64,000 nt of DNA from Caprimulgus europaeus (lineage: Eukaryota > Chordata > Aves > Caprimulgiformes > Caprimulgidae), in contig OU015523.1 of NCBI GenBank assembly GCA_907165065.1, forward strand, positions 120,802,246 through 120,866,245. Reading direction: 5' to 3'. The first letter of the stretch is position 1, and every line of letters starts with the position of its first letter. The position numbers were made by a program, and so were the translations under genes. The notes beneath the pieces were generated by a model. It did not search any database, was not told where the DNA came from, and worked only from the letters and a program-made list of their open reading frames with translations. This document shows positions 34,431 to 46,763 of this stretch, piece by piece.

Positions 34431-37400
34431 ATACCTGCGGCTCCTTCATTTCCTACGCAGAGATCTGCTTTAATGCAGGCTTTTCACGGTACCTTTCTTT
34501 GCCAAGAAGGGGTTGGTGATGGCTTATTTACCTACTCACCTGTCCTTGAGCTATGTGGCTTTTATTTGAATAAATTAAACCGACTGTTTCAAGTGATGCT
34601 TTCAGCCTCTTGAGCGTGGATTTAATTCTCAAAAGAGTTTTTGCTTAAAACCTGTTTTTCAAGTTTTCAACCAAGGATCATCAGTCTGCAGTTCTCTTAA
34701 AGGACCTTGGTGCCTATGGGTAAGAAAAAATACGATCCTACTTGGATGCCTTGCCTGATTTTAGGTTTCCTATATATTTATGGTAGGCTAAAACTGAAAT
34801 GAGGGCTTGCTAAAAGAAAGAAATTTGTCTTTTTTCTGTTAAGTTGCTTTGCTTGTTTGCTGTGTGTGACTATGGGACAAGATTTTCTGCTGTTGGGAGT
34901 TACTTTAAATCCACTGCTAGCAAATATGTTTATTTTTTAATGCTGTAATAGTACTTTTAATATTCCTGAGTGGATACACACATTTGCTTTGCTTTATGTG
35001 ACTGATTTTGTCTTCCAGGCCATTGGTGGTAAATACTTGGAAAAATTCTTATGGTTAGGAAGTTTGATTTTAGTATCTAAAGCAGAAGAAAATCTCAATT
35101 TCTGTTTTTGGTGAAGGGAGGGTGTTTTGTCATTTATATTCCAGGATCTCAGCAGCAACAAAATTTCAGGGGCCAAATACTCATTTGTCTAAACTGATTT
35201 ACCTCTGAGGCAAGGAATTCTATGGCTCATCATAAGACCTGACTGTTGTTATGGATATGGGGTGATTTTTTTTATTATTTTTTTTTAATTTTTTTTCCCT
35301 TGGGTGTCTAGGAGAAGAAATACAGAAACACAGTGTGAAATAGCAAAACATGCCCTAAAATATGCACAAGAAAATGCCTTTTATTTTTAATACACTGTAG
35401 AAAGTTCTAAAGATGTTGACCCAGGCACACTAAAACATAACAAGTAATAATTCTGACATGCTGCTACAGTGAACAGGTTTTTTCTCTGTAGTTTAGCATT
35501 GTTTGTTTTTTTCTCCATGCTATGCATTATCACTGTATTCAAGCATATCGTGTTCTTACATAAACACACACATTGGAGAAGGGAGAGAGGAAAGCATCAG
35601 GATCATAGAGAGCAAAAAAAAACCCATCTCCCTTTCATTGCCAGAGTTGTCATGCATTCATGAGGACCAGGGTGGAATAAATGCCATCAGAGCACTGTGA
35701 TGCTCAGGACAGAAGTGCAGAGAAATATCCAAGTTCAAACCCTGCTTCAGAAATGTTGGCTTACTCTTTACTACTATGAGTAGCTACAGCTCATCGTGCA
35801 CCATGCTGGGTTTTTCAGCAACTGCAAAGTAGTCCCTGACTAGAGATCTGCATGCTTCATCCTGAATAAATTCAGGATAGTTCTGTTGTAGCCCAAAGGT
35901 TTATTCCAGATCTGGTCTAATGCACCTGAAATCTGAATTTAGACCTAAATAGAATAGTTATTATTAATACTATTATTATAATCATTGCTATTATCTCTAT
36001 GTAAACAAAATACCACATACCATGACGAAACTGCTGCTTTTATCTCTCTTTGTAATGCCCCAAATCCTGTAATCTAATTGTTACACATCCTTGCTCAAAA
36101 GAAAGGCTCAAATATTAGCTTAAGGTTGTAATAGCAATTAGCACAGCAGAAGCTTAAGCTATCTGTGTAGATCACAGAGTTTTCTTACCACATGTTTTAT
36201 CAGTAGGTTAGCTTGGGTGCTTTATCATCTGACACTGGAAATTCTGAATTCACCTGATTTTTTTAGGTGTCTGCCTGTTCTGAATGTTTGTGCTTTATGT
36301 TTTTACTCTGAGAGTGAACGTGCATTAGACACAGAAGGGAATGTAAGGGGTAAGGGCAGGGGGGGATGAGAAAAAACAAGTGTTCTGGGAGGGGAATGGT
36401 ACTAAATAATGCCGAAAAAGTATTTAAAAGAGAAGTGGCAGTGGGATCTCTGTAACTGGTGGTAGGACTGAGCCAGAAGTAGGTTTTCATTCTCTACTGC
36501 TGGACCACGGGTAGTAATTCACTCTGGAACACCGCGCATGTCAGCTGAACGCAGGGGTGAGCAGGGCAGCTCTGCTGCCACTTACGACAGGGAAATTCCA
36601 GCACCAGAGATTTAGAAGCTGGATGCTCTGACTTTGACACCCTGGCAAATGTACTGCATGCCCTTACTAAGAGTGTTTTAAACTGAACTTTTGAAATGTA
36701 ATGCAATTTGTCTTCTGGTGACTCTGTTTATTGGCTGCGGAGAGAGGATAATAAGACTCCTTCTGCAGGTTGTTCTCTGCTCATGTTCTGGTTTTCTGCT
36801 CTTTCCTTAACCTCTGCCTATTGATAATAATCTGAAACAAGGTATAGGATGATGAGGACCTTCACTTTTAACCAGGGCAGTTGTTCTTTGGCTCTGAAGA
36901 TAAAAGAGAAGGAAAGTCCTCAGTGGAAAAGCTAAGTCAAACCCTGTCCTCAAGCACAGCAGGAACAACCAAGTTGCTCTATTAACAATTTAAATCACAG
37001 ATCCTTCCCCCACGAAGTTCTGCCCTCTGTTCTTCCTTTGCTTCTCCACTTCAATAACACCATTTTCTCTCTGAACTCAGCCCTCGACATGTCTTCATTC
37101 CATTTTTTGTCTACCCTCGTACACACATATTCCCTCTTCAAAGGTCTCGTCTCCTCCTTGGCCACCTGGCCAGAAGCATTGCATGAAGATCAAGAAGTCA
37201 CTTACAGGTAGCTGAGGTGACTAGTTTGCACTTGCCAACTGGCAGCCAGAGCCAAGCAATTAGCTAATGAGCTTATACCATCACCTTTCACTCAAACGGG
37301 CTGTGCTTTGTCGTTGTCTCTCACACGATTGATTTTCAGAAACCATGTGGGATATTTATATCTTTTAAGCATTTGTCCCTCTAGGGAATGGGGTGAAATT

Positions 37401-38215
37401 AGCCACCAGGTTCAGAATACATTGTTGGGTGCAGGATTGACAGATGGGGAGCCAGATGGACAGACAACACTCCTAAAAAACCTGATTTCCTTGGGAAAAG
37501 AGGCCATCAGGTCTAAGCACTACTAGTATGGAGTTATAGGATGGGGGGATTATGACTCTCATTAACAGATGTCATGTGTCAGGCACTTCTGCAGAGAGAT
37601 GTAGAGGAAAAATAAGTGAAGTACCTTATTTTGTTTTGAAAGTATGAGTTTAAGTCTTGTTCTGTCTTTGGTAGAGTCACAGCAAATTGAGGTAGCTCCT
37701 CCTTCACAAGGGAAAGGGAAAGGAAGGCAGATTTGTCACCAGCTCCAGTACTCCTTTGTGTATTGTTATTTAAAAGCATTCATGTGACTTTTCTTAATCC
37801 GACCCAATAGGCTCATGAAACCTTTTCTGATGGTTTTCTTTACTCAGCCCAATAGGATAAATTAAATAGCGTATTAAGTCTCTCATCCTGCAAATGACTG
37901 AACTCATCCTCTGACCCAGTTGCACTCTGCAAATGGCTGGATCAGGCATGATCAAGCCTAACAGGCAACGTAGCCCATATCTAGGGATTTCAAACAAGAA
38001 AAAAGACCGATTTTAAATCTACTGTCTACTGAATCTTAAAGCCACCACTTCATCATCATTTTCTAAAACTCTAGTCACTAAATGTGAAAATGCTACAGCA
38101 AAAATTCAACCTCTGCAACCCGTCCCTGGGGTGTAGTAGTAGTGGTGCACAGTAGCAGTTCAGGTTTTGGACTGTTTGGTCTCTGTTAGGCTCAAGATTG
38201 AGTAACAGGTAACCG
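34431..38215. other. Unannotated non-coding sequence
   Basis: No gene or clear repeat is recognised over 3.8 kb. Short ORFs stay under 77 codons. Confidence 0.6.
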
Positions 38216-38799
38216 TGTACTGGGCTGCACCCAGAGCAGCGTGGGCAGCAGGTTGAGAGAGTGGATTCTGCCCCTCTGCTCCACTCTCCTGAGACCCCAC
38301 CTGCAGTGCTGCCTCCGGTGCTGGGGCCACCAACACAAGAAGGACATGGACCTTCAGAAGAGGTCCAGAGGAGGGCCACGAGGATGATCCAAAGGCTGGA
38401 ACACCTCTCCTATGAGGACAGGCTGAGAGAGTTAGGGCTGTTCATCCTAGAGAGACCTTCTAGTGGCCTCCCAGTACCTGAAAGGGCTCCAGGAAGGCTG
38501 GGGAGGGACTTTGGACAAGGGTAGGGAGTGACACAACAAGGGATGGTGGCTTGAAACTGGAAGAGGGGAGATGGAGATGAGATGTGAGGAAGAAATTCTT
38601 TGCTGTGAGGGTGGTGAGACAGTGTCCCAGGTTGGCCAGAGAAGCTGTGGCTGCTCCTCCCTGGAAGTGTTCTCGGCCAGGTTGGCTGAGGCTTTGAGCA
38701 ACCTGGTCTAGTGGAAGGTGTCCCTGCTGATGGCAGGGGGGTTGGAACTGGATGAGCTTTAAGGTCCTTTCCAACCTCAACCATTCTATGATTTTATGA
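38216..38799 (+). mobile_element. Avian CR1 LINE, 5'-truncated copy
   Basis: TGGGCTGCACCCAGAGCAGC, then GAGACCCCACCTGCAGTGC, AAGAAGGACATGGACC, GAGGGCCACGAGGATGATCC and GACAGGCTGAGAGAG match CR1 ORF2. TAAGGTCCTTTCCAACC and ATTCTATGATTTTATGA match the 3' end. A deletion after TTCATCCTAGAGA removes the GAAGGCTCCGGGGAG block and shifts the frame. It starts further upstream in ORF2 than the 8.0 kb copy and is of the same subfamily (GCTGTGGCTGCTCCTCC). Confidence 0.93.
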
Positions 38800-40254
38800 C
38801 AGGATCAACCACTTTTTTTGTTTAGTCTCTTAGATACAGATGGTAATTTTTATAGCATTCCTTCTTTGTAGCATCCCCCCTTTGTAGCATCCCCTGGCTC
38901 TTAGTGAGATTGGGAGTGTAAACAAAGTGAAAGGTGCAAAGCCATAATTGTGAGGACTAGCATGCACAGAATTGATAAGAGAGCTAAATCTAGCTCCAGT
39001 GGTTATCAGATTAGCCCCAAGAAACTGAGGGGAACCCTTGGTTGAACCTAATTTCCTGCTTGAAAAACTATTGATCAGCAAAGATGTTTTGAGTTGTCCT
39101 CACTGCTATGTTTATCTGAAGTCTGGATGATTGTCTGTAGATGCTGACTGCAGTGTGGGGCAGTCCTGAAACAGAATGAGTAAAAAGTTTCATAAAGTTA
39201 ATGTGACTCACTGTATTTTTGAAAGAAATTGTGTTATTCACGATTTTATTTAAATTTGTAGGATAACTATGAAAATATCACAGCTAAGGGTGTCCAGTAC
39301 AATAAAATAAGCACAGATGCTCCTGGAGCACTTCAGAACAACTTTCATTCCACATTTTCCAGTAACCCAACGCACCTTAAGTACTGAAAGCTTTGTAATC
39401 ATCCTTCTTTCTTTTCCTTCACTGCAAAAGTTCCTCTTAAAAAAAAAAAATTCAGGTCCTATCTTCAAAAATATTCACTGATTTCTGAGGGATGTTCTCA
39501 CGTCTCTTAAGTTTGAAGTTAGTGTAGGAATTTTACTTATATAGGATAGCAATCCAAATAATCTTATCTGAAAGTATATAAAGGTCATATCAAAATTTCA
39601 CTGGAGCTCCATCCTAGGAAAAAGAAGCTGCTTGCTTATGAAATTCTGTTATAAATGAATTTTGCATCTGGTCCTGCAAATGTACATGGTTGGTTCCTTG
39701 TGACCTCTTAAGAAAAGGTAAGAGATGTGAGTAGAGATGTGCAGGATTAGATCTGTTGCTTTCTGTTGCTTTCTGGATTTTTTTTCCTTTTTTCCCTTGT
39801 GGCATTTTAATGATAAAAGACCAATTTCTGCCCTTGCTTAACCTCCAGCAACCCCAGTGATTTCCTTGTTCATTCTAAATTGTAATGAATGACTTTACAC
39901 ACTGGAGCCCTTTTATTCTTTCTCTTTCAGACTGAGTGTCTCAGCCCAGACAATGAGCTCCTGCCTACGTGAGTGTACAACTGGGATAAAACCACTGACT
40001 TTAGCAGACTTGCTCTGTTGTGACTGAGAGTCAAAGCTGGTCTGTGATATAAAAACTTGAATGGAGCATAAGCCAGGGATGAACATGCAAGTAAGCACCA
40101 TTTTTAACTCCTTAACATCGTTTGTGTTTGTATCAGCCCTGACTCATGGTTTATATACATAGGGTACGTATTAAATATCACTGTACTTGCACTCCATGTA
40201 TCTATTTGAGATAATTATGGCCATTGTAGTACTGTTGGAACCTACAGTCTTCAG
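38800..40254. other. Unannotated non-coding sequence
   Basis: No gene or repeat is recognised. Confidence 0.55.
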
Positions 40255-40410
40255 AGCATTTATCCTCACATCTGATAAAGTGAGGAAGTGTTTTTATCTG
40301 TATCTTCTATAGAGGAAAGTGAAGCTTAGATTATTTTTTGCTACACCAGGAAACTGAACCTGGATTTTCTGAGTTGAAAGCTAGCACTCAGGCTGTTGGT
40401 CTGTCTTGGT
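40255..40410 (-). mobile_element. MIR-like SINE relic, inverted
   Basis: TAGAGGAAAGTGAAGCTTAG, ACCAGGAAACTGAACCTGG and GAAAGCTAGCACTCAGGC resemble the inverted MIR core and head (AACCTGGATTT and CCAGTGCTC words). Weak. Confidence 0.35.
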
Positions 40411-42823
40411 ATAATCAGTACAAATAGGCACAGAGAATAGCGTTTCTTGTAAATTTAGGATACTGAACTACTTGGTCGTGATACAGCAGACATGATAAAT
40501 TGCTTACTGTTAAATAAGGTGTTTGGGAATTGTCACATAGCTACGGAGAGGCTACGCTATTATTAATGATGCACAAGGCATATATTTCAGCTTATTCTTC
40601 CATATCCATATTGACTCTGAAGTGCAAACAATAATACAAACTGGATTTTGCCAGTAAACTAACACAATTTATCTAGAGGACAGAGCAGAAAGCAGTAGCA
40701 CAGCCTGATTGCTCCTTGTTCATGTGTGGTGGTATGTCTGCTGATGGAGGTAGTCCAGGCAGGGGAGAGAGGAAATGTTGATGTTATTTACTTGTCTGGT
40801 GAAGATTCATTGAGATAGGCTCTCGGTCGAGAGCTAAGAGATTAATACATGATGAAAATGTGTAATTGTACTTAGATCTGCTGTGCCATCACCACAAGCT
40901 CACCTTTTCTCTGTAATCATACAATAATTTGCTTACCTTGCCATCTCAAAGGTCAACAATTGGTTCAATGCATGAAAAGGAGATGTCTAAAGTGAAGGTG
41001 TTGGGGAAGTGGAGGGTCTATTTTGCTGTCTCAGATGTCATTCTTTAAAAGGGAAAGGAGGTGTCTCCAGTTCAGACACGTTCTTTTAGTAAAACCAGGG
41101 CTGTCTATAAGTGAAATAACTGGCTTTTCATTTCCAGACAGCATCTAGCATGTGAATAGGACTATTCATATGAATGTTGCTATTGCACAAGCATAAATCT
41201 AGAGTGAGTGATTTAAAGGCAGTCGAGATCGGTGGCCTTATTGGAGACTAAAGAGATATTACACAGTTGTCTATACCAGCAGATTTCATCAGAAAAAGTC
41301 TCCTTCACAATGAGATTATGGTTTGAATGTAAGTGCAGATTGGCCTCCCAAGTTTTATTTGATTTCAAATATTGTTTGATATGCTACAGTATTTCATGGC
41401 GATTTAACAGCAATTCCTATTCACACAGCTATTCTAAATAGGTTTTTACACGTACCTATTACCTTGGTAGCCAGGTTTCTATATCAAATCCTGAGCATTC
41501 CATCATTATTAAAAATATAAAAGCCATCTATTCTACCCATATTGTATGGTGAGGTGAGCAAAATTGGATGTGAAGTCACAGTGCAGTAGTAGGGTAATTG
41601 TTGTTTGGAGGTTCTTCTAATATATTTATGGCCAGTTGTACTGAAGATGTATTATATTACAGTTGTTTGTGGCTGTTTTATCATGTACTGTGGATTAAGA
41701 AATATTCCATCCTATCCTATGGATTAAAAAACCCCATATTTTACATTTTTAGAGAGGAAGATATTTCTATGAAAAGGTGTAATTTGATCCTCTGGACAAT
41801 TTATACTCTTCTTGGCATGATTTGCACCTTCTTGATTCAGATCTTCTTCCTCCTTTATAAGACATCAGTGGAATTTCCAAAGACAAAAGAGTCCTTTTTC
41901 TGCTTCATTAGAATGAATGAACCAGTATCTCATTTGAAGTTGGGCACATATGGTGTACGTAGCATTTTTACACAATACCAGAGCACTTACTTGAAGAACG
42001 AGTGTCTTCCATGAAAGCAGCCTCCTGAAATGCTTTCTGTAGTTTATGGAAAAAAAAAAAAAAGAAAAAAAAAAAAAAGAAAAAAAGGAAAAATTTAAAA
42101 AGTTAAAATATAAATAATTCATAGGGAAAAAATAAAATAATAGGCTTAGGGAAGGGAGAATAGAGACCTATACACTTACATGACCTTCCATCTAATTGCC
42201 TATAAATAATTGTCTTGTACATATTGCCCGCAACAGAACATGGTCTCTGACAGTATTATGAGCTTGGATGTCAGCTGCAGAGCTCAGCTGCTGTTTGTAA
42301 ATGGTCTTAACTGTGCTCTTGATTTTTCTGTGCTTACTGTATATAGTTTTGTTTTATTGGCACTGTACTGTAAGCATATTCTGCACTATGCAAATATAAG
42401 AGCTGAGAAGCATATGGGCCGAATCCTGCAACACTCACTCAGGCAAATGTCCAATTCACTTGATGGCAACTTTTCCTGAGTAAGCAATAGGAGCAAACTC
42501 TCAAGTCCATTGTATGCCTCTGCTGATTTCTCAGGTATGACAAGAAGGCACTGGTACTCTGCAAATAAGGAAAGGAAAAGTATAAGACCTGGTACTGGGG
42601 GTAGATTCTCAGTTCTGTCCTCCTTAAGCTTTGAGATCCACTGATACACTACAAACGGCACAATGAAGACAGAATGACCCCCTCCAGACCTTAGCATCCT
42701 GCCAAAAATTAGCTAATAAAAAGAAAGACCCTATTAAGCGATAAAACTTCTCTGTCTCCATTCTGGAGTCTATCTCATGGTACCAGCAGTGGAGACATCT
42801 CTGGTTCAGTGCAGACTGAGTTA
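40411..42823. other. Unannotated non-coding sequence with A-rich tract
   Basis: No gene is recognised. An interrupted poly-A tract (42,050-42,095) follows a 138-codon ORF (41,598-42,014). I looked for a processed pseudogene upstream of the A tract and could not recognise one. Confidence 0.5.
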
Positions 42824-43266
42824 AGCCACAAAAATGATCCGAGAGCTGGATCACCCCTGCTATGAGGACAAGATGAGAGAGTTGGGGTTGTTCAGCCTGG
42901 AGAAGAGAAGGCTCCAGGGAGACCTTATTGTGATCTTTCAATACTTGAAGGGGGCCTATAAGAAATATGGAGACAAACTTTTTAGAAGGGCCTGTAGTGA
43001 TAGGACAAGGGGTGATGGTTTTAAACTAAAAGAAGGGAGATTTAGACTGGATATAAGGAAGAAACTTTTTTACAATGAGTATGATGAAACCCTGGCACAG
43101 ATTTCCCAGAGAGGTGGTAGATGCCAAATCCCTAGAAACATTCAAGATCAGGCTCTGAGCAACCTGATCTGGTTGAAGATGTCCCTGCTCACTGCAGAGA
43201 GATTGGACTAGATGACTTTTAAAGGTCCCTTCCAACCCAAACTATTCTATGACTCTATGATTCTAA
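42824..43266 (+). mobile_element. Avian CR1 LINE, 5'-truncated copy
   Basis: The frame 42,834-43,211 stays open for 125 codons: MIRELDHPCYEDKMRELGLF, LEKRRLQGDLIVIFQYLKGA and, after minor damage, LSNLIWLKMSLLTAERLD. The 3' end TTCCAACCCAAACTATTC TATGACTCTATGATTCTA is complete. It is the same subfamily as the minus-strand copy at 30.4 kb (MSLLTA ending). Confidence 0.93.
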
Positions 43267-46061
43267 GATGCAGACATCCTTGGAATGAGGAGGAAGAGAA
43301 GGGAAATCCTGCTCTCTATAAAAAGCCCCTGTGATTTCTGCTCCACCACTCTGCTCAAGAGCTTTGGCAGAGACATAACATAACACAGAGTGGGAATTCA
43401 GGATTCAGCTCTGCATCTAGCTCTGGTTCAATACTGCCATCCATCACACAGGAATGGGGTTTCACACCTCAACTGTGCAGGTGGCTAAAAGCTCCATTCC
43501 ACATCCTGATCTCTGTATTACATGGTCCATTCTGCTGTGACAAGGAACATGTCGTGCACTTCAGGTCTGAGTCCTGCAAAAGCTAACACACATGCTCAAC
43601 TTCTTATTTAACCCCAGTTTTGTCTATACTGCCCATGACAAGCCTAATATATATCAGAGAAGCTGGATTTCTTTGATCCAGCTACCATGGGAACCAATGG
43701 TGTTATAGTAGAGACTTCAGCACCAGTCCAAGAGGGACCCTGGCTACACACTTGAGGCTGCTAAAGTGAGCTGAAGACTCAGTTGTGTGTTTCAAGTGCT
43801 AATGTCATCCCTAATAGCTAGAGTAACGTTAATGGTGATACCCATATCTTCCTTTGTCCTGCAGCCATATCCTTTCAGCAGTGCCTGACTGGAAATTTAA
43901 GCTACAGCCCTTGCTCATGTGCCTTATCCTCATCCTGAGGCACCTTCAAACCAAAATGACTAATTCAAATGGAGGCTTAAAGGTCAAACCCTCCAAACTT
44001 GGTTTTGCAAACCCTTTTGTACATGGCATTTGCCCTTGTCTGAAAAATAATAAAAAAAAAAAAGCGCTATTCTCATCAGGAAATGTTGGCAAAAAGGGTT
44101 TAATTACAGAAATCATTTTGCTCCCTATGGAGAAAGCATGAAGAATGGCATATTTCCACATTTGAATTGCACATTCATCAAGAAAAGAGTGATTTCCCCT
44201 TAAGAATGTTATGGAGGAGTAGAAAAGAGCATTGAACCCTGGGGTGTGTATTATTTTATAGTCTCTGAAAGGCAAATGGTTTCACTTCCATTGATTAAAA
44301 TATATGCATTTTTCCCTCTGGATTACTCTCCTGGAAGTAGGGGATAAAAAAAAAATCTTTAGCAGTGGCTGTCAATTAATGCAGCACCTCTTGGTAAACC
44401 AAAGACTTTTCTGCTGCTGAACTTCAGCAAGAAACCTTTGACCACAGCAGATGTTGCTACTTCTTTTTGCTTGATGAATGGGGACTTTACAAAAGGTGTT
44501 TTCATTGTTTTGTTGGAGCAAATGTCAACATGAAAACACAACCCGACATCAGGACTATTAAGTGCTAATTTGAACAGCAGCTCTAGGACTTGCTCTCCTT
44601 GTCTCCTAGCATGAAAGGTCTAATAGGCTCATGCATTAGTCTTTTCAATCACTTTCTTGTTCCACAGGTGTAACTTCTTTACAAATTCTGTAAAACACTA
44701 CTTGGAAGAGTTTGACTTCATAGACTCTGTTCCTAAGGAGCATTTTAATGGTGCAAAGCTACTGTGGTGCAGGGGACAGGCACGTTATGGCAGGCTGGTG
44801 AGCACTGACATTTTGAAATGTATATCTTCATAACATATGCTCCAAATCTGTATGAAACACGCTTCTGCAGCCACAGTGATTCACCATGGATTGAAGGAGG
44901 GGGATTTTCCTAAGCAAAGTCATCTTTTCCCATTAAATTACTATCATTGGGTTTGGTTTTTTTTGTTTTATTTTGTTGGTGTTTTTTTTTCTTATTCCAA
45001 GAGCATCATTATCTAATTCAGTTAATAGGGAAAGGTCAATTACACAAACAGTGCTGATCTGTTAATCTTGGATTTATCAACCAGAATTCAAACAAACACT
45101 ATTTACTCCACCCTTGAGTTTACTAGTTTTCGTTTAATAATTTTGTTGGAGTTAAAAAAATAAATAACTAAATGGCTGGAGTGAACAGAGGGATCAAATG
45201 GAAGAATTTCAAAACTGCAAACAAGTAAGAGGTCTAAGAAAAAGAAAAAAAGTTATATGCAATTGGAAGTGAAGATGTTCCATTTCCTTTCTAAAATCAA
45301 ATGCAAACGGCTCATGTGACTGATTTAGTATTGAACAAGAGAGGGAAAATTGCCTCTTGGCATTTAAATGGAAATGTTTCTTGTTCAGAAATTTTGGAAG
45401 CTTGCATACTGTATGATTTTTGAAAGCCTTATACAATTACCATTGAATTTGGATGAGGTCTATTCCTAACAATATATATATATTTCTCAATTAAACTTTG
45501 CCCTTCCAGGGACCTAAATTACCTTTGTCTAGAGTCTAGATTCCTGATGTGGAATATATTCCAGAGGCAATAAGGCCAATGCAAATGTATTTCATTTTTA
45601 ATATGTATGACTTGAAAAAATAGTGAATAGCAGCAGCTATTTTGCAAAGCAGACCTTTATGTTGAGAACTCTGCTGTTGAAGATTATGTTCTGATTTGCT
45701 GTGTGCCTTTTTACCCTGATTTCTGGGTTTGGAATAAAACACAATCTTACCTCTTGCCTTCTACAAAGGCTGGAAATTTTAGGACAAGGAAAAAAAAATA
45801 AAGACAGAATATAGCAAAACTTGCACCAGTCTGATTTAAAGGTATGCCATGAAGAGGACAATTCCCATGTAGCTCAAAGCACAGCTGGAAGTACTGCAGT
45901 CCATTATGTTCAGCACTCGTTTTAGTTTTACAATGAAGTTTTAAGGCCTAATCCAGTATCGCTCCAAAATTTAGAGACTGGTGCTGAAAAGTTTTGTAAG
46001 AGTAAATTTTGAGGAGAGTCTTGAAACAGGAAAGTGTGATTATTTGATGAACAAGAAAATC
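43267..46061. other. Unannotated non-coding sequence, partly conserved-looking
   Basis: No gene is recognised. The repeat-free block at about 44,355-44,585 has features often seen in vertebrate conserved elements (TGTCAATTAATGCAGC, CCTTTGACCACAGCAG). This is inference. Confidence 0.45.
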
Positions 46062-46178
46062 AGAGAATCATAGGATGGTTTAGGTTGGAAGGGACATTTC
46101 AAGGTCATCTAGTCCAACCCACCTGCAGTGAGCAGGGACATTTTCAACTAGGTTGCTCAGAGCCCCACCCAAGCTGAG
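46062..46178 (-). mobile_element. CR1 LINE 3' tail fragment
   Basis: AGAGAATCATAGGATGG, TTAGGTTGGAAGGGAC, GGTCATCTAGTCCAACCC and GGTTGCTCAGAGCCCCACCC are the inverted CR1 3' end. Only 117 bp remain. Confidence 0.9.
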
Positions 46179-46194
46179 TGTAGGAGAGGCTGAG

Positions 46195-46330
46195 TTTAAA
46201 TGGCAACAGATGATGAATCCTGGCAGGGATAAGTTACTGGGGACTTGCCGAAGGTCAAGCAGTGTAGTAGTAGCAGAGCCTGACGCTTAGTAACACCACA
46301 ACCCTTCTGCCTTCAGATCATGTTGAATAG
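46195..46330 (-). mobile_element. MIR-like SINE relic, inverted
   Basis: GGACTTGCCGAAGGTCAAGC, then TAGCAGAGCCTGACGC and ACAACCCTTCTGCC, match the inverse of CAAGTCACTTGGGCAAGG...GGCTCTGCTA. Diverged. Confidence 0.4.
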
Positions 46331-46528
46331 CAGCATTAAATGGCCCTAATTTCCTGCTGCTACGGTTTAGAAACAAAACAAAACAAACCCCCATAAACAT
46401 TTAAAAGGCAGAAACTCAGAGCATTGATCTTCCTCCCAAAGAAGTAAACTTAAATTACACAACTGAAATCTTGCAGGCCTCCTTCCTGAGAATTTGATTT
46501 TAATTATTAAAAAATACAATTATGTGGC

Positions 46529-46567
46529 AATAATAATATAATAATAATAATAACAATAATAATAATA
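46529..46567. repeat. (AAT)n microsatellite
   Basis: An imperfect AAT/ATA run interrupted by one C. Confidence 0.9.
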
Positions 46568-46763
46568 CCTCTTGACACTACTGTGGATGGTGTTCCTTGA
46601 CTCCAAAAGCAAGACATTGTACAGATTGCCTAACCAGGAACTTGGGAGCAACCGAGGTTTCCTTCTCCTTATCACATGTGCTGAATTTGGAGCCCACCTG
46701 ATCCTGGGAAAAGAGAGAGAGAGAAGCTCACCAGGGCCAGGACATGAAGGCACCACCCAAGGC

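Noticed and set aside
41598-42014. 138-codon ORF with hydrophobic segments
   Set aside because: Hydrophobicity follows from T-rich DNA. No signal, family or flanking splice sites were seen.
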